From Thiomicrorhabdus sp. 6S3-12 (GTDB lineage: Bacteria > Pseudomonadota > Gammaproteobacteria > Thiomicrospirales > Thiomicrospiraceae): a stretch of 64,000 bases of DNA. Of this stretch, positions 39,134 through 50,533 are shown piece after piece. Both the position numbers and the translations under genes were made by a program. The stretch lies in assembly GCF_017571475.1 (NCBI RefSeq), contig NZ_JAGETW010000001.1:372001-436000 (forward strand), read 5' to 3'. Under the pieces are notes generated by a model. That model saw nothing but the letters and a program-made list of their open reading frames with translations. It did no database searches and was not told where the DNA came from. Position 1 is the stretch's first letter; each line of letters opens with the position of its first letter.

Positions 39134-39181
39134 TTTACCGCCGAACAGCCACAGCCAGTATAGGCTGGGGTCTTTGGTAAA
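39134..39181 (-). other. Hairpin in the pgk-pyk spacer
   Basis: Arms TTTACC (39134-39139) and GGTAAA (39176-39181) enclose CCACAGCC (39149-39156) and GGCTGGGG (39163-39170), which pair with one mismatch. There is no T-run. It is downstream of the pgk terminator and upstream of the pyk start, so it would sit in the pyk leader or in read-through RNA. Unknown role. Confidence 0.4.
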
Positions 39182-39244
39182 ATTACTTAACGAGCCACCC
39201 TTTTCGTTCAGAATCCAAGACAGGGGGATTAAAAATAAAATGAA

Positions 39245-39266
39245 CCAGGCCGCAAAAGCGGCCCGG
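39245..39266 (-). terminator. Terminator after pgk
   Basis: Stem GGCCGC (39248-39253) and GCGGCC (39258-39263) around AAAA, extended by two more pairs beyond a mismatch. On the minus strand it is followed by ATTTTATTTTT. It lies 16 bp after the pgk stop. Confidence 0.85.
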
Positions 39267-39281
39267 AAAGATTAAGCTAAA

Positions 39282-40460
39282 TTATTTTTTAGCCGCTTCT
39301 TCAAGCATCGCTACTGCAGGTAGTTTTTTACCTTCCAAGAACTCAAGGAAAGCACCACCACCGGTAGAGATGTAAGATACTTTATCAGCGATATCGTATT
39401 TATCGATCGCTGCAAGGGTGTCACCACCACCCGCGATAGAGAATGCTGAAGATTCAGCAATCGCCATAGAAACAGTCTTAGTACCTTCACCGAACTGATC
39501 GAATTCGAATACACCTACTGGACCGTTCCATACAACTGTACCGGCGTTCTTGATAATTTCAGCAAGTTCAGCTGCTGAATCAGGACCGATATCAAAGATC
39601 ATATCGTCTTCAGCCGTGTCTGCAACATTCTTAGTTTCCGCAGCAGCCGTTTCAGAGAACTCTTTACCGCAAACAACATCAGTTGCTAGAGGGATAGCCG
39701 CACCGCGACCTTCCATGATTTCGTTCAGTTTGTTACAAGTCGGGATCAGGTCTTCTTCATATAGAGACTTACCAACTGGGTTACCGGCAGCTGCAATGAA
39801 AGTGTTCGCGATACCACCACCAACAACTAGCTGATCAACTTTCTCAGATAGAGACTCAAGAACAGTCAGTTTCGTAGAAACTTTAGAACCACCAACGATA
39901 GCAACTAGAGGACGCGCTGGGTTGTTTAGCGCTTTACCTAGAGCATCAAGCTCAGCGGCTAGAAGAGGACCTGCACAAGCTACTGGAGCGAAAGCACCTG
40001 CACCGTGAGTAGAAGCTTGCGCACGGTGAGCCGTACCGAAAGCATCCATTACATAAACATCACAAAGTGCTGCATATTTTTTAGATAGGTCTTCAGCGTT
40101 TTTCTTCTCACCAACGTTGAAACGAACGTTTTCTAAAAGAACAACTTCACCGTCTGCAACTTCAACACCATCAAGGTAATCTTTAACTAGACGAACTTCT
40201 TTACCTAGTTTTTCAGAAAGGTTTGCTGCAACTGGCGCTAGAGAAGCCGCTTCATCATATTCACCTTCAGTTGGACGACCAAGGTGAGACATAAGCATTA
40301 CTTTAGCACCTGCATCCGCTGCCATTTTGATAGTAGGCAAAGAAGCACGGATACGCGCATCAGAAGTAACTTTACCGTCTTTAACTGGTACGTTCAGGTC
40401 TTCACGGATAAGAACGCGCTTACCAGCCAAATCTAGGTCAGACATCTTAATTACAGACAT
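39282..40460 (-). CDS. pgk: Phosphoglycerate kinase
   Basis: Phosphorylates 3-phosphoglycerate, the RuBisCO product. I chose ATG at 40460 ([23 protein letters not shown]), preceded by GAGG, giving 392 aa, the family's usual length. An in-frame start at 40541 would add 27 unsupported residues. Motifs: [13 protein letters not shown] near residue 17, [14 protein letters not shown] near 55, [12 protein letters not shown] near 160, [10 protein letters not shown] near 205 and [18 protein letters not shown] near 365. Third gene of the tkt-gap-pgk series; a structured element separates it from gap. Confidence 0.97.
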   Translation of the reverse strand: MSVIKMSDLDLAGKRVLIREDLNVPVKDGKVTSDARIRASLPTIKMAADAGAKVMLMSHLGRPTEGEYDEAASLAPVAANLSEKLGKEVRLVKDYLDGVEVADGEVVLLENVRFNVGEKKNAEDLSKKYAALCDVYVMDAFGTAHRAQASTHGAGAFAPVACAGPLLAAELDALGKALNNPARPLVAIVGGSKVSTKLTVLESLSEKVDQLVVGGGIANTFIAAAGNPVGKSLYEEDLIPTCNKLNEIMEGRGAAIPLATDVVCGKEFSETAAAETKNVADTAEDDMIFDIGPDSAAELAEIIKNAGTVVWNGPVGVFEFDQFGEGTKTVSMAIAESSAFSIAGGGDTLAAIDKYDIADKVSYISTGGGAFLEFLEGKKLPAVAMLEEAAKK

Positions 40461-40618
40461 GTTGAGTCCTCTTTCATTAAAGTTAAAACCACTGGAACCA
40501 GCGGCATTTGGATTTAAATAAAAATTAAATTTGCTTTTCAATTCTCGGCAGGAAAACTGACAAGCAAATTTAATTTAGAGCTAGATAACTCCAGCCCTAA
40601 ATCAACACGTTCGTTCAA

Positions 40619-40698
40619 TAGTGAGGTGAGTTCAAGGCAGACCGAAGGAGTTTACTGTAGTAAACGACTGGCAGGTCTAACAAAGAAATCACCCACTA
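40619..40698 (-). repeat. Intercistronic structured element A (gap-pgk)
   Basis: Three nested stems: TAGTG-a-GGTGA (40619-40629) with TCACC-CACTA (40689-40698), AGACC (40639-40643) with GGTCT (40674-40678), and GTTTACT (40650-40656) with AGTAAAC (40659-40665). It aligns base for base with element B, 1230 bp away, and the stems differ by compensatory changes. It lies 20 bp after the gap stop. No T-run, so not a plain terminator. Confidence 0.75.
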
Positions 40699-40718
40699 CT
40701 GGGCGAACTCAAACTAAA

Positions 40719-41789
<1,071 letters not shown>

Positions 41790-41843
41790 TTAGCCGACAA
41801 TTTGTTTTTCAAAATCATCCACCAACTTTAAATTCTTAATTCG

Positions 41844-41933
41844 CTGCTAGAGCTGGCGAATTCCAGGCGGGCTGCAGGAGTGCATTGAAATACACGACTG
41901 CCAAGCCCAACACCGAAGTCGCCGCTCCAGCAG
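41844..41933 (-). repeat. Intercistronic structured element B (tkt-gap)
   Basis: Three nested stems: CTGCT-a-GAGC-t-GGCGA (41844-41859) with TCGCC-GCTC-c-AGCAG (41919-41933), GGGCT (41869-41873) with AGCCC (41904-41908), and GTGCATT (41880-41886) with AATACAC (41889-41895, one mismatch). Spacing between stems equals element A exactly. It begins 5 bp after the tkt stop and ends about 120 bp before gap. Confidence 0.75.
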
Positions 41934-41938
41934 ATGAA

Positions 41939-43927
41939 TTATTTACCTAGAACTTTATTACACGTTGCTACAACGTTCTCAACAGTGAAGCCGAACTCTT
42001 TGAACAGTTCTTCAGCCGGAGCAGACTCACCGAAAGTAGTCATACCGACAACATCACCGTCTAGGCCAACGTACTTGTACCAGCAGTCTTTAATACCAGC
42101 TTCAACCGCAACACGCTTAACACCAGGGATAAGAACAGAGTCTTTATACGCTTGATCTTGTTCGTCGAACGCATCAGTACATGGCATAGAAACAACGCGA
42201 ACGTTTGCATCTAGAGCTTCTGCAGATTCAACCGCCAGGCCAACTTCAGAACCAGTCGCGATGATGATTAGATCTGGCGTACCTTCGCAATCTTTCAGTA
42301 CATAACCACCTTTCTCGATCAGCTTGACCTGCTCTGCAGTACGAGCCATAGGCGTTAGCGCCTGACGAGAGAAGACAAGAGCCGTCGGAGCGTTACCGCG
42401 CATCATGGCAACTTTCCAAGAAACTGCAGATTCAACCGCATCACAAGCGCGCCAAGTCTGGAAGTTAGGGATAACGCGCATAGTCGCCATCTGCTCAACC
42501 GGCTGGTGCGTAGGACCATCTTCACCCAGACCGATAGAGTCGTGAGTGTAAACATAGATCGTACCGATCTTCATTAGAGCCGACATACGTAGAGCGTTAC
42601 GCATGAATTCCATGAACATGAAGAAAGTACCACCGAATACTTTGAAACCACCGTGAAGAACCATACCGTTCATCATGTGAGCCATACCGAACTCGCGAAC
42701 ACCCCATGACAGGTAATTACCGTTGGCGTTTTCTTTGTTGACCTTAACCATCTTCGACCAGTTAGTCAGGTTAGAACCAGTCAAGTCAGCAGAACCACCG
42801 AACATTTCCGGAAGGATTTCACCCAGTTTCTCGATTGTTTTCTGAGAAGCCTGACGAGAAGCCAGCTTAGGAGACTCTTCCTGAGTTGCCGCGATAAACG
42901 CATCCATTTCAACTTCGAAGTTAGCTGGTAGTTCACCAGACATACGACGTTCGAATTCCGCTGCTTCAGCAGGATATTCCGCACGGTAAGCTTCAAACTT
43001 AGCATTCCATTCCGCTTCGTCTTTAGCACCTTGCTCTTTATGATCCCAACCAGCGTAGATATCTTCTGGAATTTCGAAAGGCGCAGCTTTCCAGCCAAGC
43101 TCTTTACGAACTAGATCGATCTCATCGTCACCCAGTGGCGCACCGTGACAAGAGTAAGTACCGCACTTGTTAGGAGAACCGTAACCGATAACAGTACGAG
43201 TACAGATCAATGAAGGCTTGTCAGTAACTTTTTTCGCTTCTTCGATTGCCGCGTTGATCGCGTCAGCATCGTGACCGTCAACATTAGGAATAACGTGCCA
43301 GTCGTATGATACGAAACGACCAGGAACACCTTTCTCCATCCAGTCACCGATGTTACCGTCGATAGAGATATCGTTGTCATCCCAGAAAGCGATAAGCTTA
43401 CCAAGACCTAGAGTACCGGCCATTGCACACGCTTCGTGTGAAAGACCTTCCATCAAACAACCGTCACCCATGAATACATAAGTGTGGTGGTCAACGATGT
43501 CGTGACCAGGCTTGTTGAATTGAGCCGCTAGAGTACGTTCAGCGATCGCCATACCTACAGCGTTAGTAATACCTTGACCTAGAGGACCAGTCGTTGTTTC
43601 GATACCATCTGCATAACCGTATTCCGGGTGACCCGCAGTTTTAGCATGTAGCTGACGGAACTGCTTGATGTCATCCATGCTCAGGTCGAAACCAGTCAAG
43701 TGAAGTAGAGAGTAAATAAGCATTGAGCCGTGACCGTTGGATAGTACGAAACGGTCGCGATCCGCCCACTTAGCGTTGGTCGGATTAAATTTCATGTGGC
43801 TATTCCACAGTACTTCAGCGATGTCCGCCATACCCATCGGTGCACCTGGGTGACCAGAGTTGGCTTTTTGAACCGCGTCCATACTTAAAGCGCGGATAGC
43901 GTTAGCTAGATCTCTACGAGTTGCCAT
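41939..43927 (-). CDS. tkt: Transketolase
   Basis: Thiamine diphosphate enzyme of the Calvin and pentose phosphate pathways. The 662-aa protein shows [16 protein letters not shown] near residue 23, [16 protein letters not shown] near 62, the thiamine-binding motif [18 protein letters not shown] near 153, [11 protein letters not shown] near 380, [17 protein letters not shown] near 465 and SRQALTPM near 523. First gene of the block, with strong codon bias. Could also be named cbbT. Confidence 0.97.
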   Translation of the reverse strand: MATRRDLANAIRALSMDAVQKANSGHPGAPMGMADIAEVLWNSHMKFNPTNAKWADRDRFVLSNGHGSMLIYSLLHLTGFDLSMDDIKQFRQLHAKTAGHPEYGYADGIETTTGPLGQGITNAVGMAIAERTLAAQFNKPGHDIVDHHTYVFMGDGCLMEGLSHEACAMAGTLGLGKLIAFWDDNDISIDGNIGDWMEKGVPGRFVSYDWHVIPNVDGHDADAINAAIEEAKKVTDKPSLICTRTVIGYGSPNKCGTYSCHGAPLGDDEIDLVRKELGWKAAPFEIPEDIYAGWDHKEQGAKDEAEWNAKFEAYRAEYPAEAAEFERRMSGELPANFEVEMDAFIAATQEESPKLASRQASQKTIEKLGEILPEMFGGSADLTGSNLTNWSKMVKVNKENANGNYLSWGVREFGMAHMMNGMVLHGGFKVFGGTFFMFMEFMRNALRMSALMKIGTIYVYTHDSIGLGEDGPTHQPVEQMATMRVIPNFQTWRACDAVESAVSWKVAMMRGNAPTALVFSRQALTPMARTAEQVKLIEKGGYVLKDCEGTPDLIIIATGSEVGLAVESAEALDANVRVVSMPCTDAFDEQDQAYKDSVLIPGVKRVAVEAGIKDCWYKYVGLDGDVVGMTTFGESAPAEELFKEFGFTVENVVATCNKVLGK

Positions 43928-44376
43928 AGATTTTCCTCAATTTTTATAGAAAAAATTCGGTTATTGCGGTGCCTGTTTAAAAGAGTTTCACGGAGATTTT
44001 CAAGATCTCTAGGCTGACCACAGGATAAATTTGGACGCATATTCTCTCTCAAATTGAGTCAATCATCAAGTTTTCTTAATTAATGCAAACAACTCAGTAG
44101 ATTTTATCCCTTAGTAAAATTCATTAAAAATCAGCCATCTAGACCGACTAAACTTTCAGGGTGCGTCCCATTCTTATGAAAAAACAGCCCTCATTATGCT
44201 CCCGTTAAATGACTAAATGATGAACGGCAGATGACAAAACGTCCTCACTTCGCCCCACCATAAATAAAAAAGCCCTGAAACAGACGGCTGCAAAACCGCT
44301 GATTCAGGGCTTGTTTAAACTACCAATGCAACAGGGCTTGCCGCCCCGCACTCATTTCCCGAACTCAGACACCGGT
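43928..44376 (-). promoter_or_regulatory. Upstream region of the tkt block
   Basis: A 449-bp stretch without a gene. Nearest tkt is a palindrome CTCAAATTGAG (44048-44058). On the minus strand TTGACT (44057-44062) with TATGCG (44036-44041) is a possible weak promoter with 15-bp spacing. The far end holds the terminator of the RND operon (44271-44311). The middle (44065-44260) shows nothing I could identify. Confidence 0.4.
44271..44311 (-). terminator. Terminator of the RND efflux operon
   Basis: Outer arms AGCCCTGAA (44271-44279) and TTCAGGGCT (44303-44311) enclose a second short stem. The minus strand continues with T6. It lies 66 bp after the RND transporter stop. Confidence 0.85.
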
Positions 44377-47300
44377 TCAACCGGCTGATGCCGACTGCGG
44401 GTGCATCTGATGACTTTTCCCTTGCGCTTTCAATAAAAACTGTTCATAAATAGACAGCATGGCCGGCAAGACCAGCAGAATCAACAGCGTCGAAAACATC
44501 AAACCGAACGCGATCGCCGTCGCCATCGGTATCAGGAATTGCGCCTGCAAAGAAGTTTCAAACAGCAAAGGCGTCAGACCGCCGATGGTGGTCAGAGAAG
44601 TCAGCAACACCGCCCGCACCCTTTGCACCGCAGCCTCTTCAAGAGCCTCATTCACCGCCAGACCAGCGGCGCGCAACTGTTTGTAGAAACTGACCAAAAT
44701 AATCGAGTCGTTGACCACAATCCCCGAAAGACCGAAAAAGCCGAACAGGGAAAGAATCGTCATATCGATTCCCATCCACCAGTGTCCCAGGATCGCGCCG
44801 ACCAAACCGAAAGGAATCGCCATCATCACCACCAGCGGCCATCCGTAAGAACCGAACACCCAGGCAAGAACAATATAAATCATCGACAACCCGATCAGCA
44901 GACCGATCTTCATATCATTCATCGCCTCCGCCTGATTGGCATTCTGCCCTTCAAGCGAATAGCTAATGCCGTATTTAGCCTGCAACTCCGGCAGAGTCGT
45001 CTGTTGCAACGTTTCCAGAATACGGTTGGCGTTGTTTACGGTTTTATCTACTTCACCAATCACGGTTACCGCCAGCAGACCGTCAACATGGCGCATTACA
45101 TCGAAACCGCGCTGCGTTTCCCAGTTGGCGACAACACTTAAAGAAACCCGTTCACCGTTCGGCGCAACAACCTGCATCGAATTCAAGGTTCCCAGAGTAG
45201 CCTGTTGCGCGCGGGGATACTGAACCCTCACCTCAACTTCATCTTCGGCATCGGTAAAAATCTGCACCAGACGACCGGAGAACGCATCCGATAACTGACG
45301 TCCCAAAGAGAGATAAGTAAAGCCAAGCGCTTCCCCCTGCGGGGTCAATTCATACAGCAGCTGATCGCGCCCGAACGGAAGATCGTCACGAATCGCGCTT
45401 ACGCCTTGAATCTGCGTCAGCACCTCCTGCAGCTCAATCGAGGCTTCTTTCAGCTTCTGCGGTTCGGCACCCGTTAAACGAATGTCGATATCACTCCCTG
45501 GAGGCCCCATTCGCGGCGCTTCGATAGTCAATACATCCAACCCCGGAACGGTTCCCGCCTTCTGTTGCCAGACGCGAATAAACTCGGCATTACGCGTCTT
45601 GCGCTGATCCGGCTCCGACAGTTCGATATTAATCCCGGAAAAGTTCGGGCCGCTCTGGCGTGAAGTTTTGTTGTAATGCACCACGGCCACTTTGAGAATT
45701 CCCGGTTCCAGTTCGCGCTCAGTCTCCAATAACGCCTGATACAGCTTTTCGACATAATCACTGGAAACATCCGACGGGGTACCGGCAACAAAACGCGCAT
45801 CCGCCGACAATTTAGTCGATTCCGGAGACGGAAAGAAAACAAAACCTAAGCGCCCGCCCGCCAGCAAAGCAATGACAAAAATCATCATTGCCAGAGCACT
45901 GCTGATGGTGATACTGCGGTGCGCCAGACACCAGCGAATAACCGAACGGAACTGGTGATGACGGAAATGATCGATTGCCGAATCCAGTTTATGGCGCACC
46001 GAACCGTCTTTGGCCGGCTCCACCTTATGCAAGGCATGACGAAGATGCCCGGGAAGAATGGTAAAGCTCTCCAGCAAAGAGGCGAAAATCACCGCAATAA
46101 TGACCAACGGAATGGCGAACAGAATATTCCCCATTTCTCCGCCGATCATCATCAGCGGCAGGAAAGCCGCCACGGTTGTCAGCGACGATGCCGTTACCGG
46201 CCCGAGCATACGGTGTGCGCCGCCCTCTGCAGCCTGTAATGCCGGCTCGCCGCGCTCGTGGTGCGCCAGCGCGTCTTCCCCGACCACTATGGCGTCATCG
46301 ACGATAATCCCCAAGGCCATAATCAGACCGAACAGACTGACCATATTGATCGATCCACCGGCCAGATACAGAATCATCAGCGTAGCCATAAATGAAACCG
46401 GAATCCCGACCGCAACCCAGAAGGCAACCCGCCCGTTCATAAACAGATACAGAATCAAGACCACCAGAAGAAGCCCGCCAACCCCGTTATTGACCAGCAG
46501 CATAATCCGCTGATTAACCAGCGACCAGGTCTCGTCATATACCTTGAATTCGACGCCCTGTGGCAATTGCGGCTCGGTTTGCAGCAGCCATTCCTGCATG
46601 ATTTTCGACGATTTCAACGTATCGCCGCTTTCCGCTCGTTGCAACTGCATTTCGATTGCCGGATAACCGTCCACCATAATATAAGGCGCATCTTTTTGTG
46701 GGCGGCGGTCAATCTCGGCAATATCCCCGAGCGTGATCTTCTCCAGATTCGAAGTCACTATCGGTGTCTGCGCAAAAGCCATCTCATCGCGCTTCTGCTG
46801 CAAAGCGCGCAACTCGCGCACACTGTCGTCATCCCCGACAGTCCCGGCCGGATAATCGCGACTCATCGACGACAGTTGATTACCGATCCCTTCCAGAGAG
46901 AGTTGATACTGTTCCAGCTTCTGCTGCGAAACTTCCACCGACATTTCTTCGATCGGCAGACCGGTAAAACTGATCTTATCGATCCCGCGATCGAGAAGCT
47001 CCCGCTCGAATCGGCGCACCAGCGGCCGAAGCTCTTCAAGCGAGCCGTTCTGATTGATCACCAGCAGACGTGCAACCGGTTCATAACGGATAATCCGCTC
47101 AATCACCGGCACCTGGATATCCTGCGGCAAGTTGCGCAATTCGCTGACCCGCTGATTGATCTGATCGATCGCCTCGATCATGTCCGTTCCCTGCTTGAAT
47201 TTCAGGGTAACCGTCGACAGCCCCTGTGCCGAGGTTGAACTCATCTCGTCGAGGTTATCCAGATTACGCAGCACCCGCTCAATCGGGTCGGTTACGCTTT

Positions 47301-47574
47301 TTTCGACATCTTCGGCGTTCGCCCCCGGCCAGACAACGCGTACCGATGCATAATCCAACTCAAAATTCGGAAAGAACTGTACATTCAACTTCATCAGAGC
47401 AACGATCCCGGCCAGAATCATTACCAGCATCAACAGGTTCGGAGCCACTTTATGGCGCGCAAAAACCCCGATCATACCGTGCGATTTAAAGCGTTTCTCC
47501 GGGATTTCGAAATCGTGATCGATATCATCCTCGCGCGGGGACGATGCCTGGCTTAGCGTTTCCTTATCGCTCAT
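44377..47574 (-). CDS. RND-family efflux transporter (AcrB/MexB-like)
   Basis: Proton-driven inner-membrane pump of 1065 aa with the family's duplicated 6+6 helix layout: first helix near residue 45, two large periplasmic loops, and helices near 340-560 and 880-1045. Conserved segments include GIIVDDAIVVGEDALAHHERG near 410 and FGLSGIVVNDSIILVSF near 960, with VDDAI carrying the acidic pair used in proton transfer. It overlaps the adaptor gene stop by 4 bp. The adaptor comes first. No outer-membrane channel gene is present, so it would use one encoded elsewhere. Substrate unknown. Confidence 0.94.
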   Translation of the reverse strand: MSDKETLSQASSPREDDIDHDFEIPEKRFKSHGMIGVFARHKVAPNLLMLVMILAGIVALMKLNVQFFPNFELDYASVRVVWPGANAEDVEKSVTDPIERVLRNLDNLDEMSSTSAQGLSTVTLKFKQGTDMIEAIDQINQRVSELRNLPQDIQVPVIERIIRYEPVARLLVINQNGSLEELRPLVRRFERELLDRGIDKISFTGLPIEEMSVEVSQQKLEQYQLSLEGIGNQLSSMSRDYPAGTVGDDDSVRELRALQQKRDEMAFAQTPIVTSNLEKITLGDIAEIDRRPQKDAPYIMVDGYPAIEMQLQRAESGDTLKSSKIMQEWLLQTEPQLPQGVEFKVYDETWSLVNQRIMLLVNNGVGGLLLVVLILYLFMNGRVAFWVAVGIPVSFMATLMILYLAGGSINMVSLFGLIMALGIIVDDAIVVGEDALAHHERGEPALQAAEGGAHRMLGPVTASSLTTVAAFLPLMMIGGEMGNILFAIPLVIIAVIFASLLESFTILPGHLRHALHKVEPAKDGSVRHKLDSAIDHFRHHQFRSVIRWCLAHRSITISSALAMMIFVIALLAGGRLGFVFFPSPESTKLSADARFVAGTPSDVSSDYVEKLYQALLETERELEPGILKVAVVHYNKTSRQSGPNFSGINIELSEPDQRKTRNAEFIRVWQQKAGTVPGLDVLTIEAPRMGPPGSDIDIRLTGAEPQKLKEASIELQEVLTQIQGVSAIRDDLPFGRDQLLYELTPQGEALGFTYLSLGRQLSDAFSGRLVQIFTDAEDEVEVRVQYPRAQQATLGTLNSMQVVAPNGERVSLSVVANWETQRGFDVMRHVDGLLAVTVIGEVDKTVNNANRILETLQQTTLPELQAKYGISYSLEGQNANQAEAMNDMKIGLLIGLSMIYIVLAWVFGSYGWPLVVMMAIPFGLVGAILGHWWMGIDMTILSLFGFFGLSGIVVNDSIILVSFYKQLRAAGLAVNEALEEAAVQRVRAVLLTSLTTIGGLTPLLFETSLQAQFLIPMATAIAFGLMFSTLLILLVLPAMLSIYEQFLLKAQGKSHQMHPQSASAG

Positions 47575-48803
47575 TGCGACACCTCAGACACTTTCAAACC
47601 ATTAATTGCATTCGGCAGATGCGTCGTCAGCACCTTAACGCCATCCTGTAATTCGGCGGAACCAATCAAGGCCATCAATTTACCATTGCGCATCACCTCA
47701 CCTTTCAATTCGACCTTAATCGAACGTAGACGCTCGTCCTCAATCAAATAAACCCGATCATTGCCGTAGATCGCGCTATAAGGAACCGCCGCCACCTGAT
47801 GCATTGCCCGACCTTTAAAATACACTTCCATCAACTCTCCCGGACGTTTGCTGTGCAAAGCATCCGGCATGGAGAAATACGCATCGACGCCGCTGGTTGA
47901 AGCCTCACCGGCCAAACGCAACAAATTCAGTTGCAACGGGCTGCCCGCGATTTCGTATTCGGCAATCAGACTCTGTTGCGACAAAAGCGCTTTTTCCGCC
48001 TGCGCCAGACTGCTCACCGGCAGCTTCGCTTTCAGCTCCATACTCTCCAGCGCGTAAAAGCTAACCAGTAGCGACCCGACATTGACTCGGTCACCGGCAC
48101 TGACATTCACCTCTGCGATGCGCCCGTCAAATGGCGCGTAAACTACTCCGCGCTGCTGATTGAGTTTAGCCTGATCCAATGCCGCCTGCGCTTTTTGCAA
48201 ACGCGCCTGAACCTGAGACATTTGCGAATCGCTCTGTTCTACCGCCAACTGCACGCCGACTACCGTATACTCCTGTTTGACGAGCGCTTCCTTAGCGGCA
48301 TCCACAACCGACTGCGACGCCAGATTCTTTTGCAACAAGGTTTTTGCGCGCTGCAAAGCCTCCTGCTTTAAAGACAAGACTTTCTGTTCGTGCACTAAAC
48401 GCTTTTGATTGGCTTTGATGGTCAGCTGCTGCAGTTTTAGCTGCGCTCTGGCATCCGCCACATCGGCGCGTGCCTGATCCACCGGCAAACGCAAATCTTC
48501 GGAAGAAAGCGCAACCAGCAGTTCTCCTTTCTTAACCTCATCCCCCGGCAGAACTGCAACCTTTTCCACCACGGCGGAAATCGGTGCCGACGCTTTAACC
48601 AAAGCGTTCGACTCCACCACGCCATATAAGGTCTGCACCGCAGACAGATTCTCCAGCGATACCGAGACACCATTAACCATCCACACTTTCTCTTTCACCT
48701 CAACCGGCGGCTGTTGCGGTTTGGAGTTTTTCATATAAATAAAAAGCGCAATGGCAACGCCAACAAGAAGAATCGGAATCAGTCGTTTAACCAGTTTGTT
48801 CAT
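47571..48803 (-). CDS. RND periplasmic adaptor (membrane fusion protein)
   Basis: Links the RND pump to an outer-membrane channel. I chose ATG at 48803 (MNKLVKRLIPILLVGVAIALFIY), which gives a proper N-terminal membrane anchor and a GAGG upstream, for 410 aa; a GTG at 48851 would extend it by 16 residues. A lipoyl-like half (VVEKVAVLPGDEVKKGELLVAL near residue 73), a coiled coil (about 95-195), the second lipoyl half (VYAPFDGRIAEVNVSAGDRV near 215) and a beta barrel follow in order. Its stop overlaps the pump start by 4 bp. Confidence 0.92.
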   Translation of the reverse strand: MNKLVKRLIPILLVGVAIALFIYMKNSKPQQPPVEVKEKVWMVNGVSVSLENLSAVQTLYGVVESNALVKASAPISAVVEKVAVLPGDEVKKGELLVALSSEDLRLPVDQARADVADARAQLKLQQLTIKANQKRLVHEQKVLSLKQEALQRAKTLLQKNLASQSVVDAAKEALVKQEYTVVGVQLAVEQSDSQMSQVQARLQKAQAALDQAKLNQQRGVVYAPFDGRIAEVNVSAGDRVNVGSLLVSFYALESMELKAKLPVSSLAQAEKALLSQQSLIAEYEIAGSPLQLNLLRLAGEASTSGVDAYFSMPDALHSKRPGELMEVYFKGRAMHQVAAVPYSAIYGNDRVYLIEDERLRSIKVELKGEVMRNGKLMALIGSAELQDGVKVLTTHLPNAINGLKVSEVSQ

Positions 48804-49056
48804 GTGTTTTGCAGCCTCAAGCTCTTCAAACGCCGACGGATATGCGTTCACCGTTTAATTGAATGTTGTCTGTTAAGGGAATTTAAGTATCGGCTAATCA
48901 TGCCTGATTTCTACGTAAAAATCGACACGCGTAAGCATAAACAAACCATAACAAAAAGTAATGAACAAGACATTGAGTTTTTTATTAGAGATTGCTAATA
49001 TCCATTTATTAGATTTTCTTATAAGCCAATAAATATACACACCAGGAGACCTTCAC

Positions 49057-49626
49057 ATGAAAAAAATTCTGCTTACCGCATTAATCGGCGGCCTGACTCT
49101 CAATGCACATGCATCCGCAGTAAATAGCGACCTGCAAGAAGCGCGTCAGATGGCTAAAGAGTTCGGTGGACAACTTAAACCGGCCTTAAAGGGCGCGATG
49201 AAAGCCGGCGGCCCGATCGAAGCGGTTGCAATGTGTAACACCAAAGCGCCGGCCATTGCCAAGGCCGTCAGCGAAAAACACGATTGGAACGTCAACCGCG
49301 TCAGCCTGAAACCGCGCGGCGCAACGGCCACACCTGACGCCTGGGAAACGCAAACGCTGAAATGGTTTGAAGAACAGATCGCGGCCGGTGTCAGCCCGAA
49401 AACACTGGAAAAATTCGAAATCGTCAAAGCTGATGGCAAAGAAACCATCCGTTATATGAAACCGGTCATGACCGGCGGCGTGTGCCTGACCTGTCACGGC
49501 TCGGCGCAACAGATCCCAGACGGCGTCAAAGCCAAACTGGCGCAACTGTACCCTAACGATAAGGCGACCGGCTTCAAGGAAGGCGATATTCGCGGAGCCT
49601 TCAGTTTCCAGAAAACGGCCAACTGA
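49057..49626 (+). CDS. Secreted DUF3365-type c-haem protein
   Basis: A 189-aa periplasmic protein. A signal peptide (residues 1-20, cut near AHASA) precedes a Tll0287-like/DUF3365 domain with one c-type haem motif CLTCH at residues 143-147, preceded by RYMKPVMTGGV. Such domains occur alone or as sensor modules; as a free protein it could be a redox or gas-binding carrier. It stands alone, with AGGAG before the ATG, divergent from the RND adaptor across about 250 bp. Confidence 0.88.
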   Translation: MKKILLTALIGGLTLNAHASAVNSDLQEARQMAKEFGGQLKPALKGAMKAGGPIEAVAMCNTKAPAIAKAVSEKHDWNVNRVSLKPRGATATPDAWETQTLKWFEEQIAAGVSPKTLEKFEIVKADGKETIRYMKPVMTGGVCLTCHGSAQQIPDGVKAKLAQLYPNDKATGFKEGDIRGAFSFQKTAN

Positions 49627-49825
49627 TCCAAGGACCGGACATCCGTCTGAAAAGTCAGATTCAAGCGAGCAAATTCGCTTGCGTCTGCAATACATATGTC
49701 CTATAAATCTTATCCAGAATCATCAAACCCTCACCCGTCTCAAGTTTCCGCTTCCCCCTCCCATTAGCGTGTGATTAAATCGGTTTCATATAACCGCAAA
49801 ACAGCCTCTCTTTAGGAAGATATCG

Positions 49826-50533
49826 ATGGATATTGTACAAGCCAGCAATCTGGTAAAACGCTATCTGGTTGGCGAACAGCAAGTGACCGCAATCCGCAAC
49901 GCCAACTTTAATATCAAACAGGGTTCCTTTGTCTCTTTTGTCGGCCCCTCCGGCAGCGGCAAAAGTACACTACTCAATATGATCGGCGGACTGGACAAGC
50001 CAAGCGACGGAAAATTATTGATCAATAATACCGACATCAGCACCCTCAACCGCAAACAGGCGGCTAAATTCCGCGGCGAGCATATCGGTTTTATCTTTCA
50101 GGACTTCAATCTGATTCCGGTTCTGACCGTGGCCGAAAATATCGAATATCCGCTGTTGATGGTTCAGAACTGGCCGCTGGCCAAACGCCAGCAACGGGTT
50201 AAAACCCTTATGGAAGCGGTCGGCATAGCCGAACAGGCCAACAAATTTCCAAGCCAATTGTCCGGCGGACAGAAGCAGCGGGTTGCCGTCGCCCGGGCAC
50301 TCGCTTCTCAGGCCAAACTGGTTCTGGCCGACGAACCCACCGCCAACCTCGACCATCAAACCGCTTTCCGGATTATCGATCTGATGAAACAGATGCGCGA
50401 CGATTTCGGCACCACCTTTATCTTTTCGACACACGACAACAAAATCATGAATGCAGCCGAAAGCCTGTTTATGCTCGAAGACGGTGAAATCAGCGAGCAT
50501 CGACAAACAGCAGCCGAAGGAGAGCGCGAATGA
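49826..50533 (+). CDS. ABC transporter ATP-binding protein (LolD/MacB type)
   Basis: ATPase of 235 aa with Walker A GPSGSGKSTLLNMIGG near residue 38, Q-loop FIFQDFNLIPVLTVAENIEYPL near 90, signature LSGGQKQRVAVARAL near 145, Walker B LVLADEPTANLDHQT near 168 and H-loop STHD near 202. The sequence type is that of LolD, MacB and FtsE-like ATPases, which power transport of lipoproteins or envelope molecules rather than classical import. It overlaps the permease start by 4 bp and begins a four-gene operon. Confidence 0.95.
   Translation: MDIVQASNLVKRYLVGEQQVTAIRNANFNIKQGSFVSFVGPSGSGKSTLLNMIGGLDKPSDGKLLINNTDISTLNRKQAAKFRGEHIGFIFQDFNLIPVLTVAENIEYPLLMVQNWPLAKRQQRVKTLMEAVGIAEQANKFPSQLSGGQKQRVAVARALASQAKLVLADEPTANLDHQTAFRIIDLMKQMRDDFGTTFIFSTHDNKIMNAAESLFMLEDGEISEHRQTAAEGERE

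Noticed and set aside
46567-47238. 223-aa frame on plus, opposite the RND pump
   Set aside because: Antisense shadow of a clear RND transporter.
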